A stretch of 64,000 nucleotides of DNA from Theropithecus gelada (taxonomy: Eukaryota > Chordata > Mammalia > Primates > Cercopithecidae), in contig NC_037686.1 of assembly GCF_003255815.1 (NCBI RefSeq), forward strand, positions 55,835,888 to 55,899,887, written 5' to 3'. Each line of letters opens with the position of its first letter. Position 1 is the stretch's first letter. Position numbers and translations under genes: made by a program. This document shows, piece by piece, positions 12,600 to 23,846 of this stretch. The notes beneath the pieces were generated by a model. That model did not search any database and was not told the DNA's origin. It saw only the letters and a program-made list of their open reading frames with translations.

Positions 12600-12740
12600 G
12601 GAGTCCATCCTCTCATTTGGTAGAAGATGAGACTGAGGCCCAGAGAGGGGCAGTGGGTTACCCAAGATCACACAGCCAGGCTGCAGCAGTGTTGAGACTG
12701 GGATCCACACTACTGAGTTTGGTGTACCTTCGTGTAAGAC
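12600..12740 (-). mobile_element. MIR fragment
   Basis: The MIR core is seen on the minus strand: 'gatgagactgaggcccagagaggggca' followed by 'cacacagccaggctgc'. Confidence 0.75.
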
Positions 12741-13224
12741 AGCTCAACCCAATTTGTCTGCTTTGGGTTCAGAGATTTCAATTCAGAATTTTTTGTAAGT
12801 TCTCTAATTTAAAAGTGAAATTGTGTAATTTAAAAGTGAGAAAAGAACTAGTCAAGTATTAAAGAATTCAAGGTTTTGCATATCAGAAAGTCCTAAGACT
12901 CAAATGAGCAAATTATAACAAGCTAGCTCCTGAGTCCAACAGTCTTCTGTCTGATTTCTAGTGAAGTGTTGATCCCTTCTTTCTTGAGTGCAGAGCAGAT
13001 ACCAACAATGTGACTGCTTTATGAGTGAGCAGCAGTGCTGTGGAACTGCTGTTCTGGTTTCAGGATACTGTATACAGGTGTGTGTTGATGGTACTATGCT
13101 GCATTCTGGAAGGACCTGGGAAGAAATTAAGTTATAGAAAATGAATTACATCTAATAAAGTCTTTGGAAATCTCATTCGAGGAACTTAATTCCCAAAGTT
13201 GTATGTGAATTGATGTATTTTAGG
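12741..13224. other. Single-copy spacer
   Basis: No gene or named repeat was seen. The 'aatttaaaagtgaaattgtgtaatttaaaagtgag' area at 12800-12840 is a small imperfect repeat. Confidence 0.5.
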
Positions 13225-13470
13225 AGGCAATGACAGAAAAACAGCTGTTATTTATTGAGCTCTTTGTGATGCCAGGCGTTGTGATTAAAAACCTGATCAG
13301 TATTAGTTCACCCAGTCCTTCCAACAACCATTTTTAAAATGAGAAAACTAAGGCTCAGAAGTGTTAAGTGACCTTCCCAAGTCAGAGAACAAGTAAGTTG
13401 CAAGAGTGAGATTTAAACCAAGGTAATGTAGTTTTAAAGCCTGTGTGTTGAGTTATTAGACTATCAGGCA
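13225..13470 (-). mobile_element. MIR element
   Basis: Near full-length MIR in antisense: 'tgttatttattgagctcttt', 'tgccaggcgttgtg', 'aatgagaaaactaaggctca' and 'agagtgagatttaaacc'. Confidence 0.8.
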
Positions 13471-13520
13471 CAGAAGAAAGCTTGTTGCTGACTTAGCGAT
13501 GTGACTTAGAATTTGATCAT

Positions 13521-13710
13521 GCAAAACTCCGTCTCAAAAAAAAAAAAAAAATGCAAAAATTAGCCCGGCGTGGTGGTGGACACCTGTAATCCCAGCCACT
13601 TGGGAGGCTGACGCAAGAGAATTACTTGAACCCGGGATGTGGAGGCTGCAGTGAGCCGATCGCACCATTGCACTCCAGCCTGGCAACAAGAGTGAGACTC
13701 CATCTCAACC
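13521..13710 (+). mobile_element. Duplicated nested-Alu junction (Alu tail + Alu right arm)
   Basis: It begins with the 3' end of one Alu ('gcaaaactccgtctc', A-run) and passes straight into a second Alu's linker and right arm. The same chimeric order occurs at 14897-15083. The two share non-consensus bases: 'cccagccacttggg', 'gcaagagaattacttgaacc' and 'gggatgtggaggct'. This is a local duplication of that nested structure, not an independent Alu. Confidence 0.75.
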
Positions 13711-14175
13711 CAGAAGGTGATAATGTCTCTGGAAGAAAACTAAGAGTGCCAGAATGTTACAGTCTCAAAATATACTAAGTGCTAAAAAATTATAGGAAAG
13801 ACGTGACTTTATTTTTAAAAGTGTGGGTTACATTTAGCCTCTCCGTTGGGATTAGATGGCATCGTATGTTTTTAAGAGAAAATCGTCTGCAGAAAAGGAA
13901 AATATGTATTACTCAAAAGCTTGGGGTAAGGTTGGAGAAAGGCTGGGGAGTCAATGCTGAGAACGCCTTTCTCCATGGCAGACTCAGACAGCACTTAGAA
14001 TAACAAACAACACATCCAGTGATTTAGGTTCCCACCAGGGCTTAGCAATAGTGGCCCCAGCCTCCAATGGCTCCCTTCAGATATGCTCCATGGAGACACA
14101 CAATGGAAGTGTACTTGCCAAACCAGAGAGGCTTTGAGATGAGTCTACCAGAGCCTCACCCCATCCCAGCCTCTA
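13711..14175. other. Single-copy spacer
   Basis: A 74-codon open frame at 13779-14003 (+) has no splice context. No known repeat was recognised. Confidence 0.5.
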
Positions 14176-14385
14176 TAATATATGTCATATGATCTATGAG
14201 TTATAATTTTATATATTATATAACACATATTATTTATAACTGATGTATAGTATATATTTTTACTTCACTGTAATTAATATATTTAATATAATTTTAATGT
14301 ATCTATGTTAAATATACTATATAATATATATGAAATATATATGAATATATAATATGTTGTTATATATAAATATATAGGAGGAGCT
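14176..14385. repeat. AT-rich low-complexity tract
   Basis: About 200 bp of almost pure A/T with (TA)n and 'atatat' segments. There is no gene signal. Confidence 0.85.
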
Positions 14386-14515
14386 TAGGATTATACATAA
14401 TATAATAATAAACCCAGGTAAATTATTTTTGGGATATTTAGAAACAAAGCCAATCATCAGGGACCCAGCCTGGGTGACTTAATAACTTGGATCTTCTATT
14501 CAAATCACTTTAACA

Positions 14516-14631
14516 GCTTGTACTCCCAGCACTTTGGGAGGCCAAGGCAGGAGGATCACCTGAGGTCAGGAGTTCGAGACCAGCCTGGCCAACATGGTGA
14601 AACCCCCATCTCTACTAAAAGTACAAAAATT
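14516..14631 (+). mobile_element. Outer Alu, left part
   Basis: This is the left arm of an Alu missing its first bases ('gcttgtactcccagcac'), up to 'ctaaaagtacaaaaatt'. The whole nested unit is flanked by the perfect 15-bp TSD 'caaatcactttaaca' at 14501-14515 and 15089-15103. Confidence 0.93.
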
Positions 14632-14932
14632 GGCCGGGCGTGGTGGCTCATGCCTGTAATCCCAGCACTTTGGGAGGCTGAGGCAGGCAGATCGCCTGAG
14701 GTTGGGAGTTCAAGACCAGCCTGACCAACCTGGAGAAACCCTGTTTCTACTAAAAATACAAAATTAGCCAGGTGTAGTGGTGCATGCCTGTAATCCCAGC
14801 TACTCGGGAGGCTGAGGCAGGAGAATCGCTTGAACCCAGAAGGCGGAGGTTGCGGTGAGCCGAGATTGCACCATTGTACTCCAGCCTAGGCAACAAAAGC
14901 AAAACTCTGTCTCAAGAAAAAAAAAAAAAAAT
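14632..14932 (+). mobile_element. Inner Alu inserted into another Alu
   Basis: A complete sense Alu from 'ggccgggcgtggtggctcat' to a poly(A) tail, inserted in the A-rich linker of the outer Alu. 'aaaaatt' is duplicated at the borders. Confidence 0.92.
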
Positions 14933-15088
14933 TAACCCGGTGTGGTGGTGGATGCCTGTAATCCCAGCCACTTGGGAGGCTGAAGCAAGAGAATTACTTG
15001 AACCTGGGATGTGGAGGCTACAGTGAGCCAAATCGTGCCATTGCACTCCAGCCTGGCAACAAGAGTGAGATTCCATCTCAAAAACAAA
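14933..15088 (+). mobile_element. Outer Alu, right part
   Basis: The outer Alu resumes with its right arm ('acccggtgtggtggtggatg') and ends in (A/C)-rich sequence before the TSD at 15089. A copy of this piece plus the inner Alu tail lies at 13521-13710. Confidence 0.92.
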
Positions 15089-15103
15089 CAAATCACTTTA
15101 ACA

Positions 15104-15390
15104 AACAAACTATAAAGTACTTACCACAAATGCCAGGCACTCTGCCAGGCACCGTGGGCAATTCAGAGATGCTTCGCCTCTGGGCTGCTTAGAATGGATT
15201 AGATGGAAAATTCCATTTCATGACCTCTCTTTCCTCCATGTCTTCTGAGACTTGTCTAGACTGGTAAGCACTGCACCCATTCAGGTTATGGGTAATAGCT
15301 GAGATTGCAGTGTGGGTCCCACATTGGCATCTATAGGACCCCAAGCGTCTGAGGATGTGACGGGGGCCACGAGTTCTGTATAATACATAC
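15104..15390. other. Single-copy sequence downstream of candidate exon
   Basis: On the minus strand this follows the candidate donor at 15390. The reading frame stays open to 15189, but I treat that as chance read-through. Confidence 0.5.
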
Positions 15391-15627
15391 TTTTTGATGC
15401 TAATTTTTTTAAAGATCTTAATAGAAGTGAATTCAGCGTCATTTGATGAAAACTCTAAATCCCTGCCCAGGAGTGAGGTGCCTGCATTTGTATTTACAAT
15501 CTTTTTGTCACCAAGGAACACATAATTGTCCTGGGCTACTGCCAGAATAGTGGGGTCTGAAAAGGAGAGATCTTGCCAGATGAAACTGTGATACCACCTT
15601 GTGCCAATTGAACACAAAGATTTCATA
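15391..15627 (-). CDS. Candidate internal coding exon, product unknown
   Basis: I do not recognise this protein. On the minus strand, 15627 follows a textbook acceptor: a C/T-rich run ('ttgcctcttctctgtccaac') then AG. 15391 precedes a donor GTATGT (15390-15385). The segment is 237 bp, a multiple of three, and starts and ends two bases into a codon, so skipping it would keep frame. The frame is open throughout (78 codons) with ordinary codon use and no repeat match. It encodes a mixed hydrophobic/charged stretch with the motif FSDPTILAVAQDNYVFLGDK. The frame also runs past both splice sites (15728 to 15189 in total, from a GTG, not ATG), which is a reason for doubt. It could be an exon of a minus-strand gene extending beyond the window, an exonic fossil, or chance. 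Confidence 0.35.
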
Positions 15628-15818
15628 CTAGTTGGACAGAGAAGAGGCAAGGAAATCATTGAGCCATTAGATGCCCCCCAAGAATATAGGGATGTCAAAA
15701 TTAAACAAAACAACAAAACTGGTGCCACAGCAATGAGTGCTATTTCACAGACAGCAGCAATTTAGCTTCAGCAAAGAAGATCAACAGTCCCGTGAGATAA
15801 CATTTAATTTTGTTGGCT
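15628..15818. other. Single-copy sequence upstream of candidate exon
   Basis: It holds the putative branch/acceptor region of the minus-strand candidate exon and nothing else that I recognise. Confidence 0.4.
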
Positions 15819-15832
15819 TTGTGATTTGTTTT

Positions 15833-16133
15833 GTTTGTTGGTTTGTTTCTTGAGACAAAGTCTCGCTCTATTGCCCAGGCTGGAGTGCAGTTGGTGTGAT
15901 CTCGGCTCACTGCAACCTCCGCCTCCCAGGTTCAAGAGATTCTCCTGCCTTAGCCTCCTGAGTAGCTGGGATTATAGGTGCCCGCCACCATGCCCTGCTA
16001 ATTTTTGTATTTTTAGTACAGAGAGGGTTTCACTATGTTGGCCAGGCTGGTCTTGAACTCCTGACCTCAGGTGATCGGCTCATCTCAGCCCCCCAAAGTG
16101 TTGGGATTACAGGCGTGAGTCACCGTGCCCAGC
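15833..16133 (-). mobile_element. Alu element with 14-bp TSD
   Basis: An antisense Alu flanked by 'ttgtgatttgtttt' at 15819-15832 and 16134-16147. Confidence 0.95.
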
Positions 16134-16302
16134 TTGTGATTTGTTTTCGACTTGTAAATTTGTTGTTATAAATCAATGCATAAGAGCTATGAGTATAAAG
16201 GATTAAATATGGAGTTTTGTATTTGTAAGTAGCATTACTATAGAAAAAAGTTTAAGGCAATAATAGGGGTCCACAATATATTTTCCCCTGAAAGAGGGTC
16301 CT

Positions 16303-16597
16303 GGCCAGGCGTGGTGGCTCACATCTGGAGTTCCAGACTCTTGGAGGCCAAGGTGGGAGAATTGCTTGAGCCCAGGAGTTTAAGAGCAGCCTGGGCAATA
16401 TAGTAAGGCTCTCTGAAAAAGTTTTAAAAATTAGCCAGGTGTGGTGGCATGCATCTGTAGTCCTACTCAGGAGGCTGAGGCAGGAGGATTGCTTGAGCCG
16501 AGGAGTTCAAAGCTACCATGAGCCATGATCGCACCACAGCACTCCCGCCTGGGCAACAGAGCGAGACCCTGTATCCAAAAATAAAAAATAAATTTAA
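16303..16597 (+). mobile_element. AluJ-like element
   Basis: A sense Alu, strongly diverged, with J-type bases ('attgcttgagcccaggag', 'gcctgggcaatatagt'). The A-rich tail is degraded to 'aaaaataaaaaataaa'. Confidence 0.92.
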
Positions 16598-17574
16598 ACG
16601 TGTTCATATGTTGCTGAAGCTTAAAAACACTCAAGTGACAAGAAAGAGAACATTTAGCCACACCAGGCATTGGAGGCCGGTTACCTGTTCATAGAAGCAC
16701 AGGGGAAGGAGGAGGAAAACCCATTCTGTCTTATATCAAGAAACCCAAGTTTCCTGAAGAATGGACTTCAGACTCTTCTCCTGTAGCTTATATAATAACT
16801 GAAACAAAGCTAGATATCCCTTGCACACATGTTTTGACTGACTTTTAATTTTTTCATCATATATTAATATAGTCACAAAAGACATACTTTACAGTATGTT
16901 GTAAAAATTGGATTTAAAAAACTGTTGGAGAACTCTTTTACATATAAATAACAGAATCTACCATGAGAGTTGAAAACCACCATCACTGACTTAAAAAGGA
17001 TAAGGACCTCTGTTGCTTAACTTTCAGAACTTTTTATCATTTCTTTCTCTTCTTGAACCCACATTTCCATTGTACTTCTCCCACGAAATTTGATCCCATT
17101 GTAATATCTTTATGCTTCAAGGCATTAATCAATCACTCAGTCCTGATTCTTTGCCACAGAAATATGCCCATAAATTGGAATTTTAAGCTTTTTAAACTTT
17201 CAGTAGCCATAGGGTACTAGGCATTAATTTTTATCTGGACTGATGTATTGCTGTAATTATTATTAGTTTACAATTGATCAAAACAACAGAAATATATTTC
17301 AAATGTTGACATATAATTATTACATATAAAAGTAAAATGCTGTTGAAAATGTCTCTCTAGAGATGGATTTATCCATAGGTGAATATTACTTATTGCTGGA
17401 GTAAGACAAGGTTCAGCTTCAATTCTATTCGTAGTTTTCATTTTTATACATGTAAGCTCTAAAAAAATTTCGTTCCCATAAATAAATGGAAGGCACTTTG
17501 TTACAGCAGTGACATCCAACTCTTTGAACTCCTTCCAAGGGATAGTCCAAAAATCACCTAATAATCCATCATCA
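16598..17574. other. Single-copy sequence, no gene seen
   Basis: This is AT-rich. An 83-codon minus-strand frame (17268-17519) lacks splice context. No repeat family was recognised. Confidence 0.5.
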
Positions 17575-17874
17575 GCCGGGCACGGTGGCTCACACCTGTA
17601 ATCCCAGCACTTTGGGAGGCTGAGGTGGGCAGATCACGAGGTCAGGAGATCGAGACCATCCTGGCTAACATGGTGAAACCCCGTCTCTACTAAAAATACA
17701 AAAAATTAGCCGGGTGTGGTGGTGGGCGCCTGTAGTCCCAGCTACTTGGGAGGCTGAGGCAGGAGAATGGCATGAACCTGGGAGGCAGAGCTTGCAGTGA
17801 GCCAAGATTGCGCCACTGCACTCCAGCCTGGGCGACAGAGTGAGACGCCGTCTCAAAAAAAAAAAAAAAAAAAA
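17575..17874 (+). mobile_element. AluY-like element
   Basis: A sense Alu with a 22-base A tail. The flanks 'aatccatcatca' (17563-17574) and 'aatcgatcatca' (17875-17886) form a TSD with one mismatch. Confidence 0.95.
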
Positions 17875-17886
17875 AATCGATCATCA

Positions 17887-19218
17887 AAAATTATTTTTAG
17901 TAATCTTTCAGGTGAGAACTCAATTAGCTTCTCCTTTAATTATAATAAAAGCCAAAACCCTCCCCCCAAAAAGGAAATCATCTGATTTACAAAAGATTCA
18001 AAAGATTCGTTATTCAATCATTGGAGGCATTTAGTTTTCCAACTTTGGGAAAATATAACCAAAAATGATGATTAATTATATCTATTTATTCTCACATTTA
18101 GGCATTTTATTTCACCTACTGTTACCAGAAAGGGTTAGGAAAATCTAAATACTGTTCATTTCAGTATGCCTTTGCCAACAGACTATTTTTGATAAAATGC
18201 TTTTACCTTATCAAGGGCTTTACGTCTATTTTATTTGAGACATTGGAGCTGCTAATTTAGTTCATTTAGTTTACGGAAAATATCTGTTATCGTATGAACA
18301 AATTGATAAAGTCAATCCTCATTGTCTAACCAATCAGCGAAATTACTGAGACTTTCTGTTAGAAACAATCCACCCTCATTCCTCAATTCAAGTGAATGTG
18401 TTAAGATGTGTCTCTGAGACAGTATCTCACTTCAAAGAGTGCTGTGGGATAAAGCATACAGACTTGCCACCACTGCATGTGAGTTTCTCTCCTTGCTTGC
18501 TTTCTCTCTGGTGGCAAGTTCTCTGTCAATAGTTAGGAGATAAAAGAGGAGAAATCTTTTAAAATAGTCTGAGCATCTAACTTGGATTAAAAACCTCCAT
18601 CTCTGAAGCTGTGTTTTCCTTTAACAGAAATATGTGTGACTGCGAGTTTATGGTGCTTTGATTAAACACCGATATGTCAAATTGCCCTTGGCTTGACACT
18701 CTAGTCTTTATGTTCTGGGACCCCACAGGCACTTTTCTTTTGTGAGGAGGGAGAAGAGCAGTTGTGAATGGGAGGTTGGCAAAGGAGACCTGGTTCATTC
18801 TCAGCAGGTCAGTATCAGACAAAAATCTCAAGGAAGTTGCAGATCTGGAAATCTGTTTGCATTAACCCAACTCTGGAGTGCCTACCCCTGTGGAGGCCCA
18901 GAGACTTTTGAGGAGAGGTACAAAGAGTTGGATTAACAAAAATATACTCCCAGATCCCCAGCTTCCCTGGGAATCTTGCCTGATACTGATGTACCTGAAA
19001 GAGTTCCTACCACCACCCAGAAGGTTAGCAAAGCAACATTCCTTTCTATTCTATAGAGTTTATGCATGAGGACCAGAGGCTTCCAGACCCTGCCCTCCAT
19101 GCCCAGCCCAGACCTGCACCCTCTCCAACCGCATGTTCGGTGTTGGGAAGAGTCAGGAGCATGGTGCCTTTAAATATGAAACTTAGAATGCAAGTTAGGA
19201 CCAGCATGATTAAAATAT
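17887..19218. other. Single-copy sequence, no gene seen
   Basis: An 84-codon minus-strand frame (18577-18831) has a pyrimidine run upstream of part of it. It lacks a convincing AG and donor, so I do not call an exon. No repeats were recognised. Confidence 0.5.
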
Positions 19219-19520
19219 TCTGTTTTTCTTTTTGAGACAGGGTCTTGCTCTGTTGCCCAGACTGGAGTGCAGTGGTACAATCATAGCTCACTGCAGCCTC
19301 AACCTCCTGGGCTCAAGTGATCCTCCCACCTCAGCTTCCCAAGTAGCCGGGACCACAGGTATGTGCCGCTACCCTGGCTAATTTTTTTATTTTTATTTTT
19401 TGTAGAGATGAGGTCTTGTCATATTGCCCAGGCTGGTCTTGAACTCCTAGGCTCAAGCAATCCTCCCACTTCAACGTCTTAAAGTGCTGGGATTACTGGT
19501 GTGAGCTGCTGCACCCAGCC
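19219..19520 (-). mobile_element. AluJ-like element with 8-bp TSD
   Basis: An old antisense Alu ('gtacaatcatagctcactgc' is J-type). 'taaaatat' flanks it at 19211-19218 and 19521-19528. Confidence 0.93.
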
Positions 19521-19783
19521 TAAAATATGATTCTGATTCTAGTAGACAGTGAATTTTCTGGAATAGTAGTGCAAATTTTAATCCAGCCTAAAAAAATTCA
19601 AAGTAATTATTAGTCAAGATTCTAATTCACGTTGTGGAGAAAAACTTTTTGCTAGATTCACACATCAGTGGTTTTATAAGCAGGCGTGAAAACACAGTAG
19701 TCAAGAAAAGGAAACCTCAATCAAGTAACAGCAGGAAGCCTTCACTCACTCCACCTCCAGTAGCCTTTAAAAACAGAAACAAG

Positions 19784-20089
19784 GGTCCGGGCATGGTGGC
19801 TCATGCCTGTAATCCCAGCACTTTCGGAGGCTGAGGCAGGTGGATTACTTGAGGTCAGGAGTTTGAAACCAGCCTGGTCAATATGATGAAACCCCCGTCT
19901 CTACTAAAACACAAAAATTAGCTGGGCATGGTGGTATGCACCTGTAATCCCAGCTACTCGGGAGGCTGAAGCAGGTGAATCGCTTGAACCCAGGGAGCAG
20001 AGGTTGCAGTGAGCCAAGATTGTACCGCTGCACTCCAGCCTGGGTGGCAGAGCAAGACTCATCTCCAAAAATAAAAATTAAAAAATTGA
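19784..20089 (+). mobile_element. Alu element with 15-bp TSD
   Basis: A sense Alu flanked by 'aaaaacagaaacaag' at 19769-19783 and 20090-20104. Confidence 0.95.
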
Positions 20090-20104
20090 AAAAACAGAAA
20101 CAAG

Positions 20105-20834
20105 CAACGTATGACACACAAAATACACCTCTCCTGGAGCAAAGGCTAGAGCATTTTTCCAAGACGGGTTTTTCCTGAAGTTTGTTTCAGAGGGAGTAGA
20201 AAGGCCAGGAACCACTGCAGATACACTTGCGCCCCATCGGGAAGGGAGACGGCCTTATCTTGAGCACTGGCTTGGAGGATGGGGGCTGGGAATATGTAGG
20301 AGGGGAAAGAATGAGCTTGTCAAGTTTTGGTGTCTCAGTGCTTCTGAAATAGGTGGAAATTATAGCTCAAGTCCCTTCACCATGGGAACATCTGGAATAT
20401 AAGTACTTCTGTGCACATTAAGAGGACTATTTATAGTTTTCTACGAATGTTAGGGAAGGCAATTATGTAAAATACTACTATATTATTAGGTATCTGAAAA
20501 ATACCAGGCTTGCAATAACTGTTTGCAAAGATCTAAAAGCGATTCAGACTTTCACAGATCTGTCTTCTCCGAGTCGGTAAGTACTGGTTTATTTTCCTGA
20601 TGCAGCAACACCACTCAATTTGAGCTCAAGTCTCTGCTGACACCAACAAAGTGATGTCATCAGGCGTGTTCATCCTGCTGGAGTCCTGTTGGTGCTGGTT
20701 ATACCACTTGCACTGAGCCAAATGGAAATGTGAGCCCACCTCTGGGATTATCTGGAAAATCCTCCAGCACAGAACTGTGGCTGTTTCATGACTAACTGGA
20801 AGAGGCTACAGATTCCCACAAAGAACTACAGGCA
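20105..20834. other. Single-copy sequence
   Basis: No gene or repeat was recognised. Confidence 0.5.
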
Positions 20835-20851
20835 TGAGGAGCTTGCTCTTT

Positions 20852-20923
20852 TTTTTTTTTTTTTTTTTTTTTTTGAGACGGAGTCTTGCTCTGTCACCCG
20901 GGCTGGAGTGCAGTGGCCGGATC
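20852..20923 (-). mobile_element. 5'-truncated AluYR with 17-bp TSD
   Basis: Only the last ~50 bp of an Alu plus its T-run remain, ending at 'agtggccggatct' (the monkey-type 'ggccggatct'). It is bounded by the perfect 17-bp duplication 'tgaggagcttgctcttt' at 20835-20851 and 20924-20940. This is a short, recent, lineage-specific insertion. Confidence 0.93.
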
Positions 20924-20940
20924 TGAGGAGCTTGCTCTTT

Positions 20941-21615
20941 AGACACTGAGGTATCTTGATTATGAAGACCTTCTGAGGGTGCCTGGCACCTTTTAAATAT
21001 CTGTACCTCCTCAACACTGGCAGCTTTTCAATTTTACGAGGTTGTCACATTAGGTTTCAAAGCATATTTCTGTGGTTGTTACAGCCCGTGAGCCTGGGGC
21101 ACTGGTGGTCAAGACACTGGTCGACACTTGGGAAAAGTCATCGAGATTTGGCCCTTTGACTGCTTTACTGGTTTTGGACAACTTTTGTTTTAGTGTCTTC
21201 CAAGAATTAATGGGAGGTGAGAGGAAAGGCAGGTGAGTGCTTTGATGCCTGGGCTTTAGGTGTCTCCATAGCACTTAACACCGGACGGCTGAGTGCGTGC
21301 ACTCAGCACTTGGAGACGTGGGGTTTTGGAGACTGACAGGTGCTCTCCTGTCTCTATCTCATCTGGAAACTTTTCAGGGACATGAATAATAAGCCTAGGA
21401 TTATTTCATGCTATCTTATTGTAGGGAAATCTGTATAATATTGTAGTGAGTTTTTTTTTAAGTAACTAACAATGTAATTATAAATTACATTTTGCTCTAA
21501 GTTAGAGTTATATGTATATATGTGTTTGTCTAGACACATAGATAGATAGATGACAGATAGATGGCTGTTTTGCTTTTGCATGGCTCTGAAAGTTTTATTT
21601 TTCAGGCATTTTGGG
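20941..21615. other. Single-copy sequence
   Basis: It contains a small GATA-type run near 21536-21565. No exon was recognised. The 74-codon minus-strand frame at 21050-21274 has weak splice context only. Confidence 0.5.
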
Positions 21616-21795
21616 AAGTGACCTAGTATGGTGGAAAGAACACGGAATGGAGATCCAGGAATCCCGGGTTTCAGTTTATGCTTTGAACTCATTCACTAGG
21701 AGAATTTTCTTAAATTTCTTGGTTTCTCTAGGCCTTGACTGCATCTGTAAAATAAGTGACTTTGATGCTTGGGGATTCCTGGGATCACTCCTAAG
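21616..21795 (+). mobile_element. MIR element
   Basis: The sense MIR order is present: 'tagtatggtggaaagaacac', 'tcccgggtttcag', 'aatttcttggtttctct' and 'catctgtaaaataagtga'. Confidence 0.75.
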
Positions 21796-22150
21796 CCTAA
21801 GTTGTTTGTTGGTGAGATAAACCATGCCGTCGGTTCATTCATCAACACCCCTGACCAGTGAAGGGCTTCAACCCACAATATGGACAAAGAAATTAGAAGG
21901 CCAGGAAGCATGGGAACAGAGATAGACATAAGTACATACATCATGGTTTTGTTGAAAAAAATAGGAAAAAAACTGGAAACACTGCCATAGTTAAATAAAT
22001 GATGAACTGTCATAAGATGAAATAATATGTAATCATAAAAAGTATTATAAAGCATTTAATTATACAGAAAAAATCATAATATGCATTAAGTTGTTAGAAA
22101 GCAGTCTATAAATAGTCTATCCAGCATATTCTCATTTTTGAAGAACAAAG
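21796..22150 (+). mobile_element. Old L1M/L1ME-like 3' fragment
   Basis: 'taaataaatgatgaactg', 'aatatgtaatcataaaaag' and 'agcatattctcatttttg' resemble the end region of ancient L1. The first ~80 bp are not assigned. Confidence 0.5.
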
Positions 22151-23846
22151 GGGTTGGGGTGGGACAGGGTATCCAGGTATTACTAGGCAAAAGAATATTT
22201 TGGCAAATTTACAACTCAGAGTTGATTTACACACGGTTTTGCCATCCTATACTGGAGCTTTTTCTCCTATGAAATGTCTCCACTGTAATTAAGCCCAAGT
22301 TTTTAAAGCAACACAAGACAATTAACAGTTCCTACCAACTCTCCACCCCACTGTTGCTTTAGGAAGCATTTCCCAGGCCTATTAAACAAGAACATGAGCG
22401 CTGCTCTCACACAGAATAGGCGTGTGCGATACTGAGGGGTCCTCTTTTATTGCCCCTTATTCTTTGAATCACATAATGAGAAACTGCTAGCAAAGAAGAA
22501 ATTAAATTCCAAAGTAAACCAGTAGAGCCGTGAGAAGAGAAAAAGAGGCATAGGAGAAAAGTTGTCTAAATCCTGTTCACTTAATAATGAAATAGAAAAG
22601 CGTAGGTGTGGAAGGATTACGGAGCTATTAGGGAGCTGGTCATCAGAGTGGCAGTGAAACCACTGGTTGCCAATGGAGGGGAGGAGGAGCACCATGCTTA
22701 GAAGGAAACCAGAAACTAGAAAATCCAAGAATGTAGTTTGGAGGCCGCTCATAATGCAGCCTCCTCAAGCATGTGATTTAATTTCATCTTGAACCACCCA
22801 AATCCTCTCTTGAATATTAAATTCCACTGAATGGTATTGTTTGCGGAACTCTCGTCTTCCTCCACAAAAGAGGAACAAAATTACAAAGGCTGAAAGTAAT
22901 TACATTTTCAATAACCTGAAGCTACTAATTCTTAAATGGGTCTTCTTAATTTCAGGGCACAGTTTTAGAAATATTTAACTATTATCTCTCCAAATTATAT
23001 TTCATTTTAGCAGTTGAGGATTGAGCAACTGATAGGTTATTATTGTTTCTGCAAATCAAAAATAGGAGAATGTTTAAAATACAGTACCCCCATGCCCTAA
23101 ATCAAACACAAATGCAAGTTAAATGTCTTAGGGAAACTATGTTTCATATTCACAACGTCATGACAGACCTGAGTGCCATGTCCTGGCAGTTTATGGAAAG
23201 GTGTGAAGGCCTTTCCTCAAACACCAGTGAAGCCGGGATGGTTGAAGGGTGCCAGTCCTGCTGGATCCCATGCTAAGACGTGCATGTCCCCCACGTGGTG
23301 TCACCTCGTCATTCCTGAGAATCGATGATACCGTCCCTGTGTCAGACACACAAGAACTGACCTTCCACTTTCTCAACTGGAGCCTGAACTTTCTGCTTTT
23401 GGACGTATAAGCACAGTGAGACACGAGCAGACAAGAAAGAGGGAGGCTTCCTTCATGTAGCGTAATGAATCAGTCTCCCAACGAGAAGACAATTCCCTAA
23501 GAAAAAGTCACCCCAAGGGGCCCACTTAATAGTAAATTATTGTTTTAGTGCATCAAATGGTACCCTAGAGGCCTGAAGGAATGACGATTTTACTTTTACA
23601 AAGTGATTTACACAGTGGAGTGTAATCTGTCTCCATAAATCTGAAGCCTCTACAAAACAAGCCACTCCTAAGATAACACAAAGCAAGGCGATTTCAGTTA
23701 TATAGTTATTTACCACCACTCAGCTCAGCTTCCCTCAGAGTCAAAGATGAAGAAAATAAACACAGGCCTTTTCTTCATTCAGCCACATGAGAGACCATTT
23801 TCTCATGTAATGCAAAAAAAGGAAAGGGAGTTGCTGTAAGAGAACT
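22151..23846. other. Single-copy sequence, no gene seen
   Basis: About 1.7 kb without a recognised repeat. A 101-codon minus-strand frame (22447-22752) and 77-codon frames near 23043-23424 overlap on opposite strands and have no splice context. Confidence 0.5.

Noticed and set aside
15189..15728. Whole 179-codon minus-strand frame as one gene
   Set aside because: There is no ATG at its start (GTG), and a stop lies just upstream. Only the inner segment bounded by splice signals is retained as a candidate exon.
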